Made by a program: the position numbers and the translations under genes. Below the pieces are notes generated by a model. It ran no database searches. It was not told the DNA's origin and worked only from the letters and a program-made list of their open reading frames with translations. Shown one piece after another: positions 7,601-17,571 of a stretch of 64,000 nt of DNA. The DNA lies in assembly GCF_010365285.1 (NCBI RefSeq), contig NZ_CP048286.1, positions 3,255,001-3,319,000 of the forward strand, in the 5' to 3' direction. The stretch is from Paenibacillus rhizovicinus (lineage in GTDB: Bacteria > Bacillota > Bacilli > Paenibacillales > Paenibacillaceae). The first letter of the stretch is position 1, and the number at the start of each line of letters is the position of its first letter.

Positions 7601-9340
7601 TCAATGACCTCGTACGGCGAGCAGCATCTTGCTCACTTTCATTTCCACATCGATTAAGGAGAATGGTTTAAACATATACGCATCTGCGCCAAGTTCCAGC
7701 CCTTTATGTACGTCCTCTTCGCTGCTTCTTCCGGAAAGGAGTATGACTTGGGTCTTTGACGCACGCGTGCCTTCCGTTCTCAATCGTTCAAGCACTTCAA
7801 ATCCGCTCATGCCCGGCATAATGCAGTCCAAGATACAGATATCCGGCTGCTGTTCGACTAAGATCCGATAAGCCGTTTCTCCGTCTTGCGCCTCGAGCAG
7901 CTTGTAAGGCTCTTTCCTGAATTGATCGGCGATCATCTTGCGGAGCATACGGTCATCGTCGGCAATCAGAATCGTTTTGGACTCTTCGGCTTGAGTTTCC
8001 AAGCCAGCCGGATTTTTTTTCGCCATGCCGAAGGATGTTCGGACAACACGATTCCGCCCGGTCCGCTTCGCTTTGTACAACGCATAATCCGCGACTTGGA
8101 ACCAATTCTGAACGGACTTGCTTGTATTCCAAGATGCGATGCCTGCCGAGAAGGTAATAAAATAATCAAAATTATCGTGGCTAGCAATCGACTCGCTTCG
8201 GACGCGCTGCAAGATGCGATTCATGATTTTTTCCGCTTCAAGGTCGGTAATCCCCGGAAAAATGACACCGAACTCTTCACCACCGACGCGCGCCAGTATA
8301 TCGGTGTTCCGCAGACAGCTTTGCAGCAAATGGCCGAATTTCTGCAGCACGAGATCGCCGGCTGGATGACCATGTCGATCGTTAACCTCTTTAAAGAAAT
8401 CAATATCGATGATGACCAGCGTCAACGGCTCATTGTATCGCTGCGCACGGTTCGCTTCTACTTGGAGCTGCAGGTCGAAATACCGCCGGTTATGAATTCC
8501 GGTCAACGGATCGTTGAACGCCAGGAGCGCCAACTCCTTGTGCCGCAGCAGCATCCGTTGAATCCGCGCGCTTAGCTCTTCATAACGAAAAGGTTTGGTG
8601 ACGAAATCATCAGCGCCCATCCGAAAGCATCGCACGACATCCTTCATATCATTGCGGCCGGACAATACCAGCATGGGAAGCCATTTAATCATTGGATCTT
8701 CTTTCAGTACCTCGAATATTTCATAGCCGCTATGCGGATGCATCATCAGATCAAGCGTAATTAACTGATAGTCATTCTCTTTCAGCAGCTTGATCGCAGC
8801 TTCCACGTTCGAGGCCTCATCTACGTTATAACCCTCAAGCCTAAGCTTGCGAGCCAAAAAGGACCGTAACACCCGGTCATCATCTACGATCAGCAATCTG
8901 CTGCCTAAGAGTTGGGAGGGAAGGGCCTGCTTGCGCGGTGCTTGCTCTTGTTCCAATAGCAGTGCCTTGCAGTTGATTTCGAATTCCATTTCAAGCTCCT
9001 GCAAGAGGGGAGCGCTGGCCAAGCAGCAATCCTGAAACAGATTTTGCACTTCGTCTACTGCGAAGGAACTCGTATCGTAGCTCCATTCCCAGGATTGGGA
9101 AAACAGTTCGGCTACTCGCCCCATGCGTTCCATCCCCAGAATGGGGGCGGTTCCTTTGATCGTGTGGCCGATCCGGTACCATTCTCTCGCTCGTTCGATG
9201 ACCTCGTCAGAGCGGATTATGATTGAAGGATCATTCAAAACATCCAGTTGCTGCCTCAGTTCTTCGAGATACTGTTGTCTGCTTTCAAACTCCAAACTGG
9301 GGCTAGCTTCCACGTAATCATGGCTATCAAACTCATCCAA
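7601..9340 (-). CDS. Hpt-REC-GGDEF-REC protein (phosphorelay diguanylate cyclase)
   Basis: A 579-residue cytoplasmic signalling protein. Order of parts: histidine phosphotransfer domain (His59 in GHTIKGTA), receiver 1 (about 148-265, phospho-acceptor Asp197), GGDEF domain (about 270-435) with an intact GGEEF active site at 353-357 and an RNTD inhibitory site five residues upstream, and receiver 2 (about 456-575, Asp505 in ILDCIMPG). It should make cyclic di-GMP with product inhibition and relay phosphate between its own domains. No partner kinase is adjacent. The start appears to be TTG, since AGGAATACAGC precedes it and no ATG is suitably placed. Residue 1 is therefore fMet from TTG. Confidence 0.93.
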   Translation of the reverse strand: MDEFDSHDYVEASPSLEFESRQQYLEELRQQLDVLNDPSIIIRSDEVIERAREWYRIGHTIKGTAPILGMERMGRVAELFSQSWEWSYDTSSFAVDEVQNLFQDCCLASAPLLQELEMEFEINCKALLLEQEQAPRKQALPSQLLGSRLLIVDDDRVLRSFLARKLRLEGYNVDEASNVEAAIKLLKENDYQLITLDLMMHPHSGYEIFEVLKEDPMIKWLPMLVLSGRNDMKDVVRCFRMGADDFVTKPFRYEELSARIQRMLLRHKELALLAFNDPLTGIHNRRYFDLQLQVEANRAQRYNEPLTLVIIDIDFFKEVNDRHGHPAGDLVLQKFGHLLQSCLRNTDILARVGGEEFGVIFPGITDLEAEKIMNRILQRVRSESIASHDNFDYFITFSAGIASWNTSKSVQNWFQVADYALYKAKRTGRNRVVRTSFGMAKKNPAGLETQAEESKTILIADDDRMLRKMIADQFRKEPYKLLEAQDGETAYRILVEQQPDICILDCIMPGMSGFEVLERLRTEGTRASKTQVILLSGRSSEEDVHKGLELGADAYMFKPFSLIDVEMKVSKMLLAVRGH

Positions 9341-9760
9341 GCTGTATTCCTCATTTCTCTCACGTTGTCACAATCACAAATATGAGCTAGATGATATCTG
9401 CGTCAGCATTGATATCGACAGTCAGTATATTCAGCCTAAATGTTTGATCAAATAATAATTCTGGGTCATTCTTGGGCCGCTCTCCCTCTCTCAAATCATG
9501 CAATGTAGTTTCAAATAGCTATGTTACGGGCGCTGCTCCTGAAACATAGCGTTCATCCGTATACTCATTCGACTTTTCCAGATATAATATGGATGATCCT
9601 TCTAGTTGATGAATAAGCTGTTAACGTTCAAAATTAACCCTAGTAAAAGATTCATTCGAGCCGTTCTGATCATCCATAGTTATCCACCACCGTATGATCA
9701 ATCTAGAAATTATTCACATTGTGTATCGTTTTATTTAACTACTTGAGGTAAGGTGACCCG
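9341..9760. other. Intergenic region containing a relic of the small gene at 12545-12802
   Basis: The first 200 bases show nothing I can name. From about 9545 to 9690 the sequence aligns, with substitutions and indels, to the 5' half of the intact small gene at 12545-12802 (minus strand). Shared blocks include GAATAAGCTGTT and CATAGTTATC. Its reading frame is broken. From about 9690 to 9800 the similarity continues through the LysR promoter and first codons. Confidence 0.6.
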
Positions 9761-10642
9761 ATGAATTCAGAACAGATCCGATATATTCTACAAGTAGCCG
9801 CAGACAAATCAATACGAAAAGCAGCAGATAAATTGCATATAACTGCCTCTGCCATTAGTCAATCCATTCAATCATTAGAAAATGAACTAGGAGTAACCAT
9901 ATTCCAACGAACGAGCAAAGGAACAATTCCAACACATGAAGGCGAAATCGTGCTTACAAAACTATTAGAAATGAAAACTAAATATATCGAATTATACGAA
10001 GATATTAATCGCGCAAAAAATGGCGATTATTTGAAATTGAAAATATCGTATTCTTCTGCGTTTGGACATATCATTAAAGAAGCGTTATTTTCTTTCAAAA
10101 AGGAGTTTAAAGATATCCAGATAGAGCTCTTTGAAAAAACACCTCAGCGGATTTGCGAAGAAATTTCAACCAATAGCATCGACCTTGCTTTTCTTGGTGA
10201 AGAAAAAGAATTAATGAATCGGAATTTTGATATTGAAATTTTATATACAAGCTATTTGTGCATTTGCCTCGGAAAAGAGTCCCGTTTTCGCTTTAAAGAA
10301 TATTTAACATCGGAGGATTTAAGGAACGAATCCATCGTTGTCCTCGACTCTCCCGCTCATAAAGAAATGATCAAAAGAGCAAATCTAGACGGCAATCCGA
10401 TTTATGTAACGGTGACCCGAACTGAACCAATTGGTGAGTTTATTCTGCAAGGAAACGCCTTTACAATTATGGATAATTTTACATTAAAGGGTCATATCTA
10501 CATTATGAATGAAAATTTATTTGCTATTCCATTTAAAGATCCTGATTATTTTTATAGAGATATTTGGGCCGTTCATTGCAATACGAATCTATCCAGCTAT
10601 ACCAGGGAATTCTCCAAACATGTAAGAGCTCAATTTGATTAA
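9761..10642 (+). CDS. LysR-family transcriptional regulator
   Basis: A 293-residue LysR-type regulator. Its N-terminal winged helix (about 1-60) reads DKSIRKAADKLHITASAISQ, then LENELGVTIFQRTSKG, both typical of the family. Residues 88-290 form the effector-binding domain. The start follows GAGGTAAGGTG. The gene is visibly richer in A+T than the blocks on either side, which may indicate transfer. The obvious neighbour is the convergent chemotaxis receptor; no divergent target gene survives beside it, because the gene that once lay there is a relic (9545-9690). The regulated genes are unknown. Confidence 0.9.
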   Translation: MNSEQIRYILQVAADKSIRKAADKLHITASAISQSIQSLENELGVTIFQRTSKGTIPTHEGEIVLTKLLEMKTKYIELYEDINRAKNGDYLKLKISYSSAFGHIIKEALFSFKKEFKDIQIELFEKTPQRICEEISTNSIDLAFLGEEKELMNRNFDIEILYTSYLCICLGKESRFRFKEYLTSEDLRNESIVVLDSPAHKEMIKRANLDGNPIYVTVTRTEPIGEFILQGNAFTIMDNFTLKGHIYIMNENLFAIPFKDPDYFYRDIWAVHCNTNLSSYTREFSKHVRAQFD

Positions 10643-10801
10643 AAAGGAAACCAAGTCCTAGTAAACTGCTCCCTAATGCTTCTCTCGATGCGAATAAATT
10701 GTTTCTCCATACAGGAAGAAATTAATAGGCGTTCACTCTCAATGAGTGCCCGCCATGTATAAGGCGATAGGGTTCGTTATAACCGCCAGCCCCCATCACT
10801 G

Positions 10802-12496
10802 CTATACTTTAAATTTCATAACAAGAGCTTCCAAGTTCTGAGAATCTTTGCTGAGAAGTTCGGTAAAAGCTGAGACCTCTTTAACTAAGACATTTTGCTT
10901 TACCGTCATATCGTTAACGCTTCTCACTCCTTTAAGCGATTCTTCAGCAACCGATGCCATATCGGCAACGGATGCTGCGATTTCTTCTGATCCGGCCGCC
11001 ATTTCCTCGCTAACAGCAGACACCTCCTGGACATGCGAAGCCACTTGCTGGCTTGATTTCAAAATACTTTCAAACGATACGATCGCTTCTTCTATCCTCT
11101 TCTGACCGTTCAACACCTCTTCCGTCACCTGTTGCATCGCTCGTTCCGTTTCGAACGAATCATTTTCAATACCTACTAGAAGTTCCGTTATTTGCCTTGC
11201 CGACGATGAGGAATGCTCGGCCAGTTTACGAATTTCATTAGCCACAACAGAGAACCCTCTACCATGTTCGCCGGCTCTTGCCGATTCAATGGATGCATTC
11301 AGCGAAAGCAAATTCGTTTGATTGGATATTTCAGATATCGTGGAAACAATAGTTTCAATATGAGCTGATCTTCCTTTCAGCTGTTCTACGATAGCTACCG
11401 TACCACTAACTGAGTGTCCGATTTGAGCCATCTGAGAATTGACTTGCTGTATGTAAGCTACTCCATTTTGAGCGTCTTGCTCTGTATTTAATGCCGCTTC
11501 GGATAGAACCTCTGCAGATTCAGCAACGCGCTGCACACCCTTGGACATTTCTTCAATTGCACGGAATGCATCAAGCGTATTTTGTACAGAGGTTATTGCA
11601 CCTTGCTCAATAACTGTTCCTCGTCTCGTAATTTCCTCTGTTGCGCTTGCGGTTTCTTTTGTATTCACAACCAACTTGCTTGACGAGTCTAATACGCTCC
11701 ATGACGTATCTCGTACATCTGTGATAATAGATTGCAGTGCGTCCAACATCTCATTTAAAGATTTGGAAATTTTTCCGATCTCATCATTCCCTGAATAATC
11801 CAGTCTTCCAGTGAGATCGCCGCCGCTCTTCGCAAGTTCGGCTATTTTTTCATTGACAAGCTTAAGTGGTTTCAATTTCACGTAAATCATAATGATCATT
11901 GCAAGTAGTATGGCAAATGTAATCATGAGCAAGAGTATCGTTACCTTAAGCAATAAACTTGCATTATTTTTTGCGGCAGTCGCTTCGCTTTCCGCTCTCG
12001 TATTCATCATGTGCTGAAACTGTTGTAGTGATTCCATAATGACTTTTTTGTTCGAGTCATAGTTGCTGTCGAACATGAGCTGCCGGGCTTCAGTAAAATC
12101 CTTGCTCTCCGCGGCTTTCATAGCTGCATCTTCCGTTGCGACGAGGATATCTGAATTTTGTTTTGCCTTTGCAATGAAATCCATTTCCTCTTTCGGTGCA
12201 CCTAATTTAGTCAATTCATCCAAGACGTGATCTCTTGTTTTGGTTTCGTTAACTTCTCTCCAGTAATTGTCATAATGAACTATATCTCCAAACTGCACAT
12301 AAGCTCTCGCTTCGTTTGTTAAATAGTCCGAGGCATTGGCTAAATCGATCCCTAATTGCTTGAATACAGCTTGGTTTTTCACAGCGGATCGTTCTTGCGC
12401 CACACTGCTATGAAGTAGATAAATACTCCCTCCATTCAAAACCGACAATAAGATAAAAACACCACTTGTTGCCTTAAGCCAAGTTGTAATCTTCAT
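10802..12496 (-). CDS. Methyl-accepting chemotaxis protein
   Basis: A 564-residue transmembrane receptor. TM1 is at about 10-29 and TM2 at about 180-204, enclosing a ~150-residue extracellular four-helix-bundle type sensor. A HAMP domain follows (about 207-260, [17 protein letters not shown]). The cytoplasmic signalling hairpin has its conserved tip [21 protein letters not shown]. It would control CheA through CheW. The ligand cannot be read from sequence. It lies between the two copies of a duplicated intergenic segment. Confidence 0.93.
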   Translation of the reverse strand: MKITTWLKATSGVFILLSVLNGGSIYLLHSSVAQERSAVKNQAVFKQLGIDLANASDYLTNEARAYVQFGDIVHYDNYWREVNETKTRDHVLDELTKLGAPKEEMDFIAKAKQNSDILVATEDAAMKAAESKDFTEARQLMFDSNYDSNKKVIMESLQQFQHMMNTRAESEATAAKNNASLLLKVTILLLMITFAILLAMIIMIYVKLKPLKLVNEKIAELAKSGGDLTGRLDYSGNDEIGKISKSLNEMLDALQSIITDVRDTSWSVLDSSSKLVVNTKETASATEEITRRGTVIEQGAITSVQNTLDAFRAIEEMSKGVQRVAESAEVLSEAALNTEQDAQNGVAYIQQVNSQMAQIGHSVSGTVAIVEQLKGRSAHIETIVSTISEISNQTNLLSLNASIESARAGEHGRGFSVVANEIRKLAEHSSSSARQITELLVGIENDSFETERAMQQVTEEVLNGQKRIEEAIVSFESILKSSQQVASHVQEVSAVSEEMAAGSEEIAASVADMASVAEESLKGVRSVNDMTVKQNVLVKEVSAFTELLSKDSQNLEALVMKFKV

Positions 12497-12544
12497 ATGA
12501 ATGTCCTACTCCCCATGTTTTCTTCCATTAGCAGTAAATGACGC

Positions 12545-12802
12545 TTATTCCTTTGGAGCATCTGGATTTCCATCCGTCAGCTCTCCATTTTGGACTTTGT
12601 GGAGTTCCATTGTAGTACAATCAGTGCCGTCAAGAATCAATTCGAGCTGCTCACGATTATAAAGTTCATCCATACACGCATTCGACTTCTCCGTAAATAA
12701 TATAGATATTCCTTCAAGCTGCTGATCAAGCTGCTGAATAAGCTGTTTACATTCAAAAATAATCTCACGCAAGGATTCATCCCAATCGTTTTGATCCGTC
12801 AT
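12545..12802 (-). CDS. Small unknown protein, intact member of a duplicated pair
   Basis: An 85-residue acidic, mostly helical protein starting MTDQNDWDESLREII. The ATG at 12802 follows AGGAGATAACT; an upstream in-frame ATG at 12844 lacks a ribosome site. Leu/Gln-rich heptads (CKQLIQQLDQQLEGISILF) suggest a coiled coil. I do not recognise the family. It stands 48 bp upstream of the chemotaxis receptor start on the same strand and may be co-transcribed with it. A decayed copy lies at 9545-9690. Confidence 0.65.
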   Translation of the reverse strand: MTDQNDWDESLREIIFECKQLIQQLDQQLEGISILFTEKSNACMDELYNREQLELILDGTDCTTMELHKVQNGELTDGNPDAPKE

Positions 12803-12948
12803 AGTTATCTCCTGTTTTCTAAAGATTAGGGGGAACGTCCCCATAACGAATTCTCCAATATCATGACATTATAGTATTCAATGCATATGATCAAACTAGA
12901 GATTGTTAACACTGTGTATAGTTTTATTTAACCGCTTGAGATAACCCA

Positions 12949-12990
12949 ATGAATTCAGAACAGACCCGATATATTCTACAATTAGCCAAC
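12949..12990 (+). pseudogene. Truncated duplicate of the LysR gene start
   Basis: The first 13 codons (MNSEQTRYILQLA) and the upstream sequence closely match the beginning of the LysR gene at 9761 (MNSEQIRYILQVA). After that the frame runs into unrelated sequence and stops at 13047. No HTH remains, so it is a relic. Confidence 0.75.
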
Positions 12991-13016
12991 GTTTATCCGT
13001 ATTTGGGTAACCAAAT

Positions 13017-13044
13017 AACCGGCTCCTTGTTAAGCGAGCCGGTT
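13017..13044. terminator. Strong hairpin between convergent units
   Basis: A perfect 9-bp GC-rich stem AACCGGCTC / GAGCCGGTT with a 10-nt loop lies about 65 bp from the end of the next minus-strand gene. The T-run is weak on both strands, so its terminator activity is uncertain. Confidence 0.45.
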
Positions 13045-13109
13045 TAACGATAGCAATAGCACTTCTTTGGGGAGTGAGATTGCATTCTGCAATTCAATCT
13101 TGCACGACG

Positions 13110-16103
13110 CTATTTCCCTCGCGTTTTTCGACTTCTAATCATGAAAGAAGCGATCATAGCTGCCGCGACCAGGAGGGCGACAATATCGATATAGAGCCAT
13201 TTCGCATGTGTGTTCCTGCCGTAAGACAGCTTCACGCTCTTGATGCCGACATTGGCTTTGTTGTCTCCCTGCGCCAGCATCCACAACTGCAAATCAACCG
13301 GCTGCTTTGGATCAAGCTGCGGGTACGCCTCATAGACCAAATCTTTTAACTTATAGGATTTCTTGCCGAGCTGCGAGGTTGGAGCTTGAACCTCAACCCC
13401 TTCGTTCTTGCCCTTTACATAAATCATGAGCGACCATTCGTTCGACGCTTGGGCGATATTGACATCCAGCGCCGGGTCACGCTGCAGATCGACGCTCATG
13501 AACGGCGAGCCGACGCCTCCGCGGTCGAGCAGGTTGTCCTCGCGAATGAGCGCAACATCGTCCGCTTTCACGGCAGCGCCTTTCATCGAAGCCAACGGGA
13601 TCCAGTTTGCGATCGCTTCCGCTCCTTGAGGAGCTTTCCACTCCTTCTCCTTCCATACAGGCTCGTCTTGATAAAACATATCGATTCCGCCGAATGAGGC
13701 CTGCGCACCCTCCTTATCGGCCGCGACCAACCACAGTTCGACGTCCTGAACGCCCAAATAAGGCAGATCCGGCCGCAATCTTCGCAGCTCTTTCATGACG
13801 TCAAAGACAAAATGTCCCGTCTCGGGCCCATCCGGTTTAATATAGAGCCCCCATTTTTCGCTTTTCACATGCAGCTGCAGCGTCCACTCCGGACTTGCGG
13901 AATCGACGTCCACGATTAGAAAAGATTGACGGCTGAAATCAAGTTTGAAGGCAGGGCTTGCAATCCCTCCGTATGCGCCGTCATCATTCGTTTCCGTAAC
14001 GACCACCTTGCCGTCTTTCAACTCGCCTTTCCCTTTCATGACGGAGATCGGTGTCCATGCGGCCATCTGCGCAGGATCGGCCGTCAGAATGGAAGTCCCG
14101 CCTTCATTGCGCACGAAAAGCTGCATCTGCGCCGTATCCCGCTGTCCGTTCGAAGCTTCCAGGTCCACCTGCAGCTGTTGAAATCCGTTCGGAAATTTCT
14201 TCGTGTCCAGCTGCAAGGGGCTCGGGATCTCGCTTCCCTTGTAAATTTCCTGATCGGCAAATGTGATCGTCACCTGCTTGATCTTCTTGTTCACAGGAAC
14301 GGCTGCTTCAAGCGTAACAGGAAGCGCGCCACTCACCGTTTGGCCGGCTTGCAGATCGCGAATATTGATAGCAGGCCTCGCGAGCGGCGCAACGAACACA
14401 CCTCCGGCGCTCAAGCCCTTAGCGCTCGATTCGATCGCCTTTCCGGCCGGAACGACGACAATGACAGCCGCGCTATCGCCAGCCAGCGTAATCGTGGCCT
14501 GATTAGTAACACTTGCGGCCAATACATGACCGGAAACCGAGTCGAACAAATCCACCGGCGCGCTTCCGATGCCCGTAACATCCAGAGACTTGGCTTCTTT
14601 ATAAGGATTGTAATACAAGTAAGTCGGGTAAGCGTCCTCATGAAAATAATCCGTTTTCAATGTATCGATTTTCAGAATGCCCTCAACGTTCGTCGTATCG
14701 ATCAAGCCGCCAAGAAACCCTGCGTAGGATCCGCTGTAGAGCGAGAAATCGGTATTGCCCCATCCGCTTACCGTCGGATCGCCGCTCGCGTAAGGCGTCT
14801 TTCCTTTCATCTCCTTGCGCAAGCCTTCATAAGGAATGACGTGCTGCGGATCTCCCTGCCAATCGGATCCCGATTGATGATCGGGAGGCAGAGCATCGGC
14901 ATAGAACAGGCGCGACTGATTCGCGGCATTCAGCATCCACTTGCCGATGTCCCGGGCATACCTGGGATCATAGCGCACTACCGGAGCCAATGCGCCGAAT
15001 GCCGAGAACGTATTCATGGCAAACGCATATCCCCCGTTATCCTTCAAGCTGCCGAGCAAGCCGTCGGCATCGTAGCCGCCCCACTTGCCCGTCATCGTTC
15101 CCCATCCGTCCCGGACCGCGCTGCCTCCGTCAAATACCCAGTTGATCATTTTGTCGACATCGAAGGACTGGGCTTGCTCGGCGTTCATCCTCGCTGCCAT
15201 ATACGGCGCGAAGTATAGCAGCACCTCATAGAGGGGATTGTCTTTCTGCCGCTGCAGAAAATCCATGCTGAGCTGCGCAGCCTGCAAATACTTGGCGTCT
15301 TTGAATTTGGCATAAGCCATATATTCGAGCATGGCTACGCCGGCTGCAGCATCCGGTTCCGTCCACTGTTCGTTGTTGAACGGCTCTGTTCGGTAAAATT
15401 TATAGGCCGTGTAATTAAAATCCGCCTGTCCGTACTTGCCGCCCAGCTCCTGCACCGCACTGGCCCATTTGTCAGCCGTACTCCGCATGATTGCATCCAT
15501 ATTGTCCACATCCGGATAATAAGAATCGAGCGCATAGAAAAGAACATGCGGTAAAATTTCATACCAGAACGTCTGGCCGCTTACGGTGTTCGGGTTGTTC
15601 AGAATGACGTTCTCCCCGTTATCCTTGTTATAGAACGTCTGCAGCATTTTCACGTAATTCTTGCCATTCTGGTTGCTCTTATCGATACCGACAAGCGTGG
15701 CGCTTAGTACGGCCGCCATCATATTGATCGCTTCTTGCGAACCGTCGTTGCCCTGCGAGAACTTCCCGACGTAAGACATCAGACCAAAGGTATCTTCTTG
15801 CATGTTGGTATGCGTCTTGTCCCACCAGCCCACAGGCAGAAACGTTCCTTGCTTCGTAAAATCGAACACGAATTGATCGTACTGGCGCGCCGTCTGCTTC
15901 CAATTCTTCATCTCATATGGCTGAGGAAGATTGGGCATTTCCTCGATCTTGTTGATGCGCTTCTGCACGTCAGGCACGGCGCTCACCGGCTCATTCACAC
16001 CGGATGCAAAAGCTGGCGAAAGCAGCGAGGTGAACATAACCGCGCTGCCGATGGAGACAGAAAGCCCCATAATGCCAAGCTTCTGGGTGATTCGCTTGTT
16101 CAT
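13110..16103 (-). CDS. Secreted, membrane-anchored glycosidase-like surface protein
   Basis: A 997-residue exported protein. It has a signal peptide (about 1-33, ending FASG), a long N-terminal all-helical-looking region rich in aromatic motifs (LPVGWWDKTHTN, GGYDADGLLGSLKDNGGYAF) of the type seen in six-hairpin glycosidases, beta-rich Ig-like and carbohydrate-binding-like segments (about 560-950), then one C-terminal transmembrane helix and a basic tail (RSRKTRGK). The ATG at 16103 follows GGGAGG; the longer frame has no ribosome site. It is the last gene of a sugar ABC transporter operon, so it probably binds or trims a polysaccharide at the cell surface. No catalytic residues can be assigned; fold and role are inferred. 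Confidence 0.7.
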   Translation of the reverse strand: MNKRITQKLGIMGLSVSIGSAVMFTSLLSPAFASGVNEPVSAVPDVQKRINKIEEMPNLPQPYEMKNWKQTARQYDQFVFDFTKQGTFLPVGWWDKTHTNMQEDTFGLMSYVGKFSQGNDGSQEAINMMAAVLSATLVGIDKSNQNGKNYVKMLQTFYNKDNGENVILNNPNTVSGQTFWYEILPHVLFYALDSYYPDVDNMDAIMRSTADKWASAVQELGGKYGQADFNYTAYKFYRTEPFNNEQWTEPDAAAGVAMLEYMAYAKFKDAKYLQAAQLSMDFLQRQKDNPLYEVLLYFAPYMAARMNAEQAQSFDVDKMINWVFDGGSAVRDGWGTMTGKWGGYDADGLLGSLKDNGGYAFAMNTFSAFGALAPVVRYDPRYARDIGKWMLNAANQSRLFYADALPPDHQSGSDWQGDPQHVIPYEGLRKEMKGKTPYASGDPTVSGWGNTDFSLYSGSYAGFLGGLIDTTNVEGILKIDTLKTDYFHEDAYPTYLYYNPYKEAKSLDVTGIGSAPVDLFDSVSGHVLAASVTNQATITLAGDSAAVIVVVPAGKAIESSAKGLSAGGVFVAPLARPAINIRDLQAGQTVSGALPVTLEAAVPVNKKIKQVTITFADQEIYKGSEIPSPLQLDTKKFPNGFQQLQVDLEASNGQRDTAQMQLFVRNEGGTSILTADPAQMAAWTPISVMKGKGELKDGKVVVTETNDDGAYGGIASPAFKLDFSRQSFLIVDVDSASPEWTLQLHVKSEKWGLYIKPDGPETGHFVFDVMKELRRLRPDLPYLGVQDVELWLVAADKEGAQASFGGIDMFYQDEPVWKEKEWKAPQGAEAIANWIPLASMKGAAVKADDVALIREDNLLDRGGVGSPFMSVDLQRDPALDVNIAQASNEWSLMIYVKGKNEGVEVQAPTSQLGKKSYKLKDLVYEAYPQLDPKQPVDLQLWMLAQGDNKANVGIKSVKLSYGRNTHAKWLYIDIVALLVAAAMIASFMIRSRKTRGK

Positions 16104-16208
16104 AAGTTCCTCCCAGATGCTAAACACCCGCCGTTGCATGAGGCAAAGGCCTCCGCTGGCGGCGGGTGTGAGCAATTTATTTGTACGTCCAAGTTTACTT
16201 ATTGATCG

Positions 16209-17486
16209 TTACTTATTGATATCATTGAATTTTGCAATGGTAGCTTTCACGGCGGCAGTAATGTCAGAGCCGCTTTCGATCGGCTGCGTCAGCTTCTCCC
16301 AGATCGCTCCGTCGATTTCGCCTTCTTTCGGCTGGTTGTTGAAGCCGCGAGCAACCTCGGAACCTTTGCGGATGGCATCCACTGCGTAGGTTTTATCCGG
16401 ATTGCTTGTCGAAATCAAGTCGAAACCGGATTTCGTAGGTGCGACAACCTTCCATTTGTGAATCGCAAGCGTCATATCGTTAAGCGCTTTTGCCGCGATG
16501 GCAGGATTTTTGGTCGTGCTGGACATCGCCGTTACAGCCATCCAGCTGAATGTGACTTGCTGCGTGCCTTTCGGCGGAACGACCATGCCCACTTTGAACT
16601 TCGATGTCTTCTCGACATCGTCGCCAGCGCCGCCGATATACATCGCCACTTTGCCGGTTTTGAACATATCGCCGTTGCCCATGGAGTCAGCTTGCGCGCG
16701 CTGCGGCATAATGCCGGATTTTACGATGGTTTGATACATTTGAAGACCTTGAATGGATTCAGGCGAATCCAGTACGATTTTGCCGGCTGTGTCGAAGATA
16801 TCGCCGCCGTAGGACCAGGTGTACATCGCTGTCGGCATATTGTTCAACAGCGCGCCCCATTGGCCGTCTTTCGTCAGTTTTTTGCCTGCTTCGACGAAGT
16901 CGTCCCACGTCCAATCGTTCGTCGGAGCGGCTACGCCTGCATTGTCAAACATATCTTGGTTGTAATAAAGCATGTACGGCTGGGAAATCCAAGGCAGTCC
17001 GTAGATTTTGCCGTTTACCTTGCCTACATTGAGCGGGCCTGGATAGTAATCGTCGGCCTGGAACGAACTTACGGAAGCCAATGGATCGTCAAGCGGAGCA
17101 ATTGCGCCCAGGCTTGCATATTGCGGAACATATTCTTGCGACAGCCACATGAAGTCCGGAGCCTGATGAGCAGCTACCATGGTCTGCAGCTTGACGTAAT
17201 AGTCGGCTGGAATGCTTTGGACTTCGATCTGATAATCGGTTGCGCTTGCATTGAGCTTGTCGATCAGATCTTGAAATTCTTTCAGTTCGCCCGCACCTGC
17301 CCATGTCGCTACTTTCAATTTCACTTTCTCGGCTGGCGCTGCGTTTCCGGCAGGTTGATTGCCCGCATTCGCAGCTGGTTGATTCCCTTCATTCGATTTG
17401 GACGAATTGGAACCGCATGCTGACAGGACGATCGAGAAAACCATGATGCACACTACCATGAAATAAAATCTTCTTTTGCCTAACAT
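16209..17486 (-). CDS. Extracellular sugar-binding lipoprotein of an ABC importer
   Basis: A family-1 solute-binding protein of 425 residues. The signal peptide ends in a lipobox with Cys24 (IVLSACGSN), a Ser/Asn/Gln-rich linker follows, then the two-lobed binding fold with typical motifs (VKLKVATWAG, GKIYGLPW, YYNQDMFDNAGV, FKTGKVAMYIGG). It captures a sugar or oligosaccharide outside the membrane for the two permeases encoded upstream. No ATPase gene is present; in Firmicutes such systems commonly use a shared MsmX-type ATPase. Confidence 0.93.
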   Translation of the reverse strand: MLGKRRFYFMVVCIMVFSIVLSACGSNSSKSNEGNQPAANAGNQPAGNAAPAEKVKLKVATWAGAGELKEFQDLIDKLNASATDYQIEVQSIPADYYVKLQTMVAAHQAPDFMWLSQEYVPQYASLGAIAPLDDPLASVSSFQADDYYPGPLNVGKVNGKIYGLPWISQPYMLYYNQDMFDNAGVAAPTNDWTWDDFVEAGKKLTKDGQWGALLNNMPTAMYTWSYGGDIFDTAGKIVLDSPESIQGLQMYQTIVKSGIMPQRAQADSMGNGDMFKTGKVAMYIGGAGDDVEKTSKFKVGMVVPPKGTQQVTFSWMAVTAMSSTTKNPAIAAKALNDMTLAIHKWKVVAPTKSGFDLISTSNPDKTYAVDAIRKGSEVARGFNNQPKEGEIDGAIWEKLTQPIESGSDITAAVKATIAKFNDINK

Positions 17487-17571
17487 AGATGTACTTCCCC
17501 CTCAATAATATTTGAAATTGATTTCCGGCTATAAGGGCAGGAGATCAAAAATCAACGCGGTTCAGTGACCA

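Noticed and set aside
13926..15218. 430-codon plus-strand open frame opposite the large surface protein
   Set aside because: It lies wholly within the surface protein gene on the other strand and lacks a start signal or family motif.
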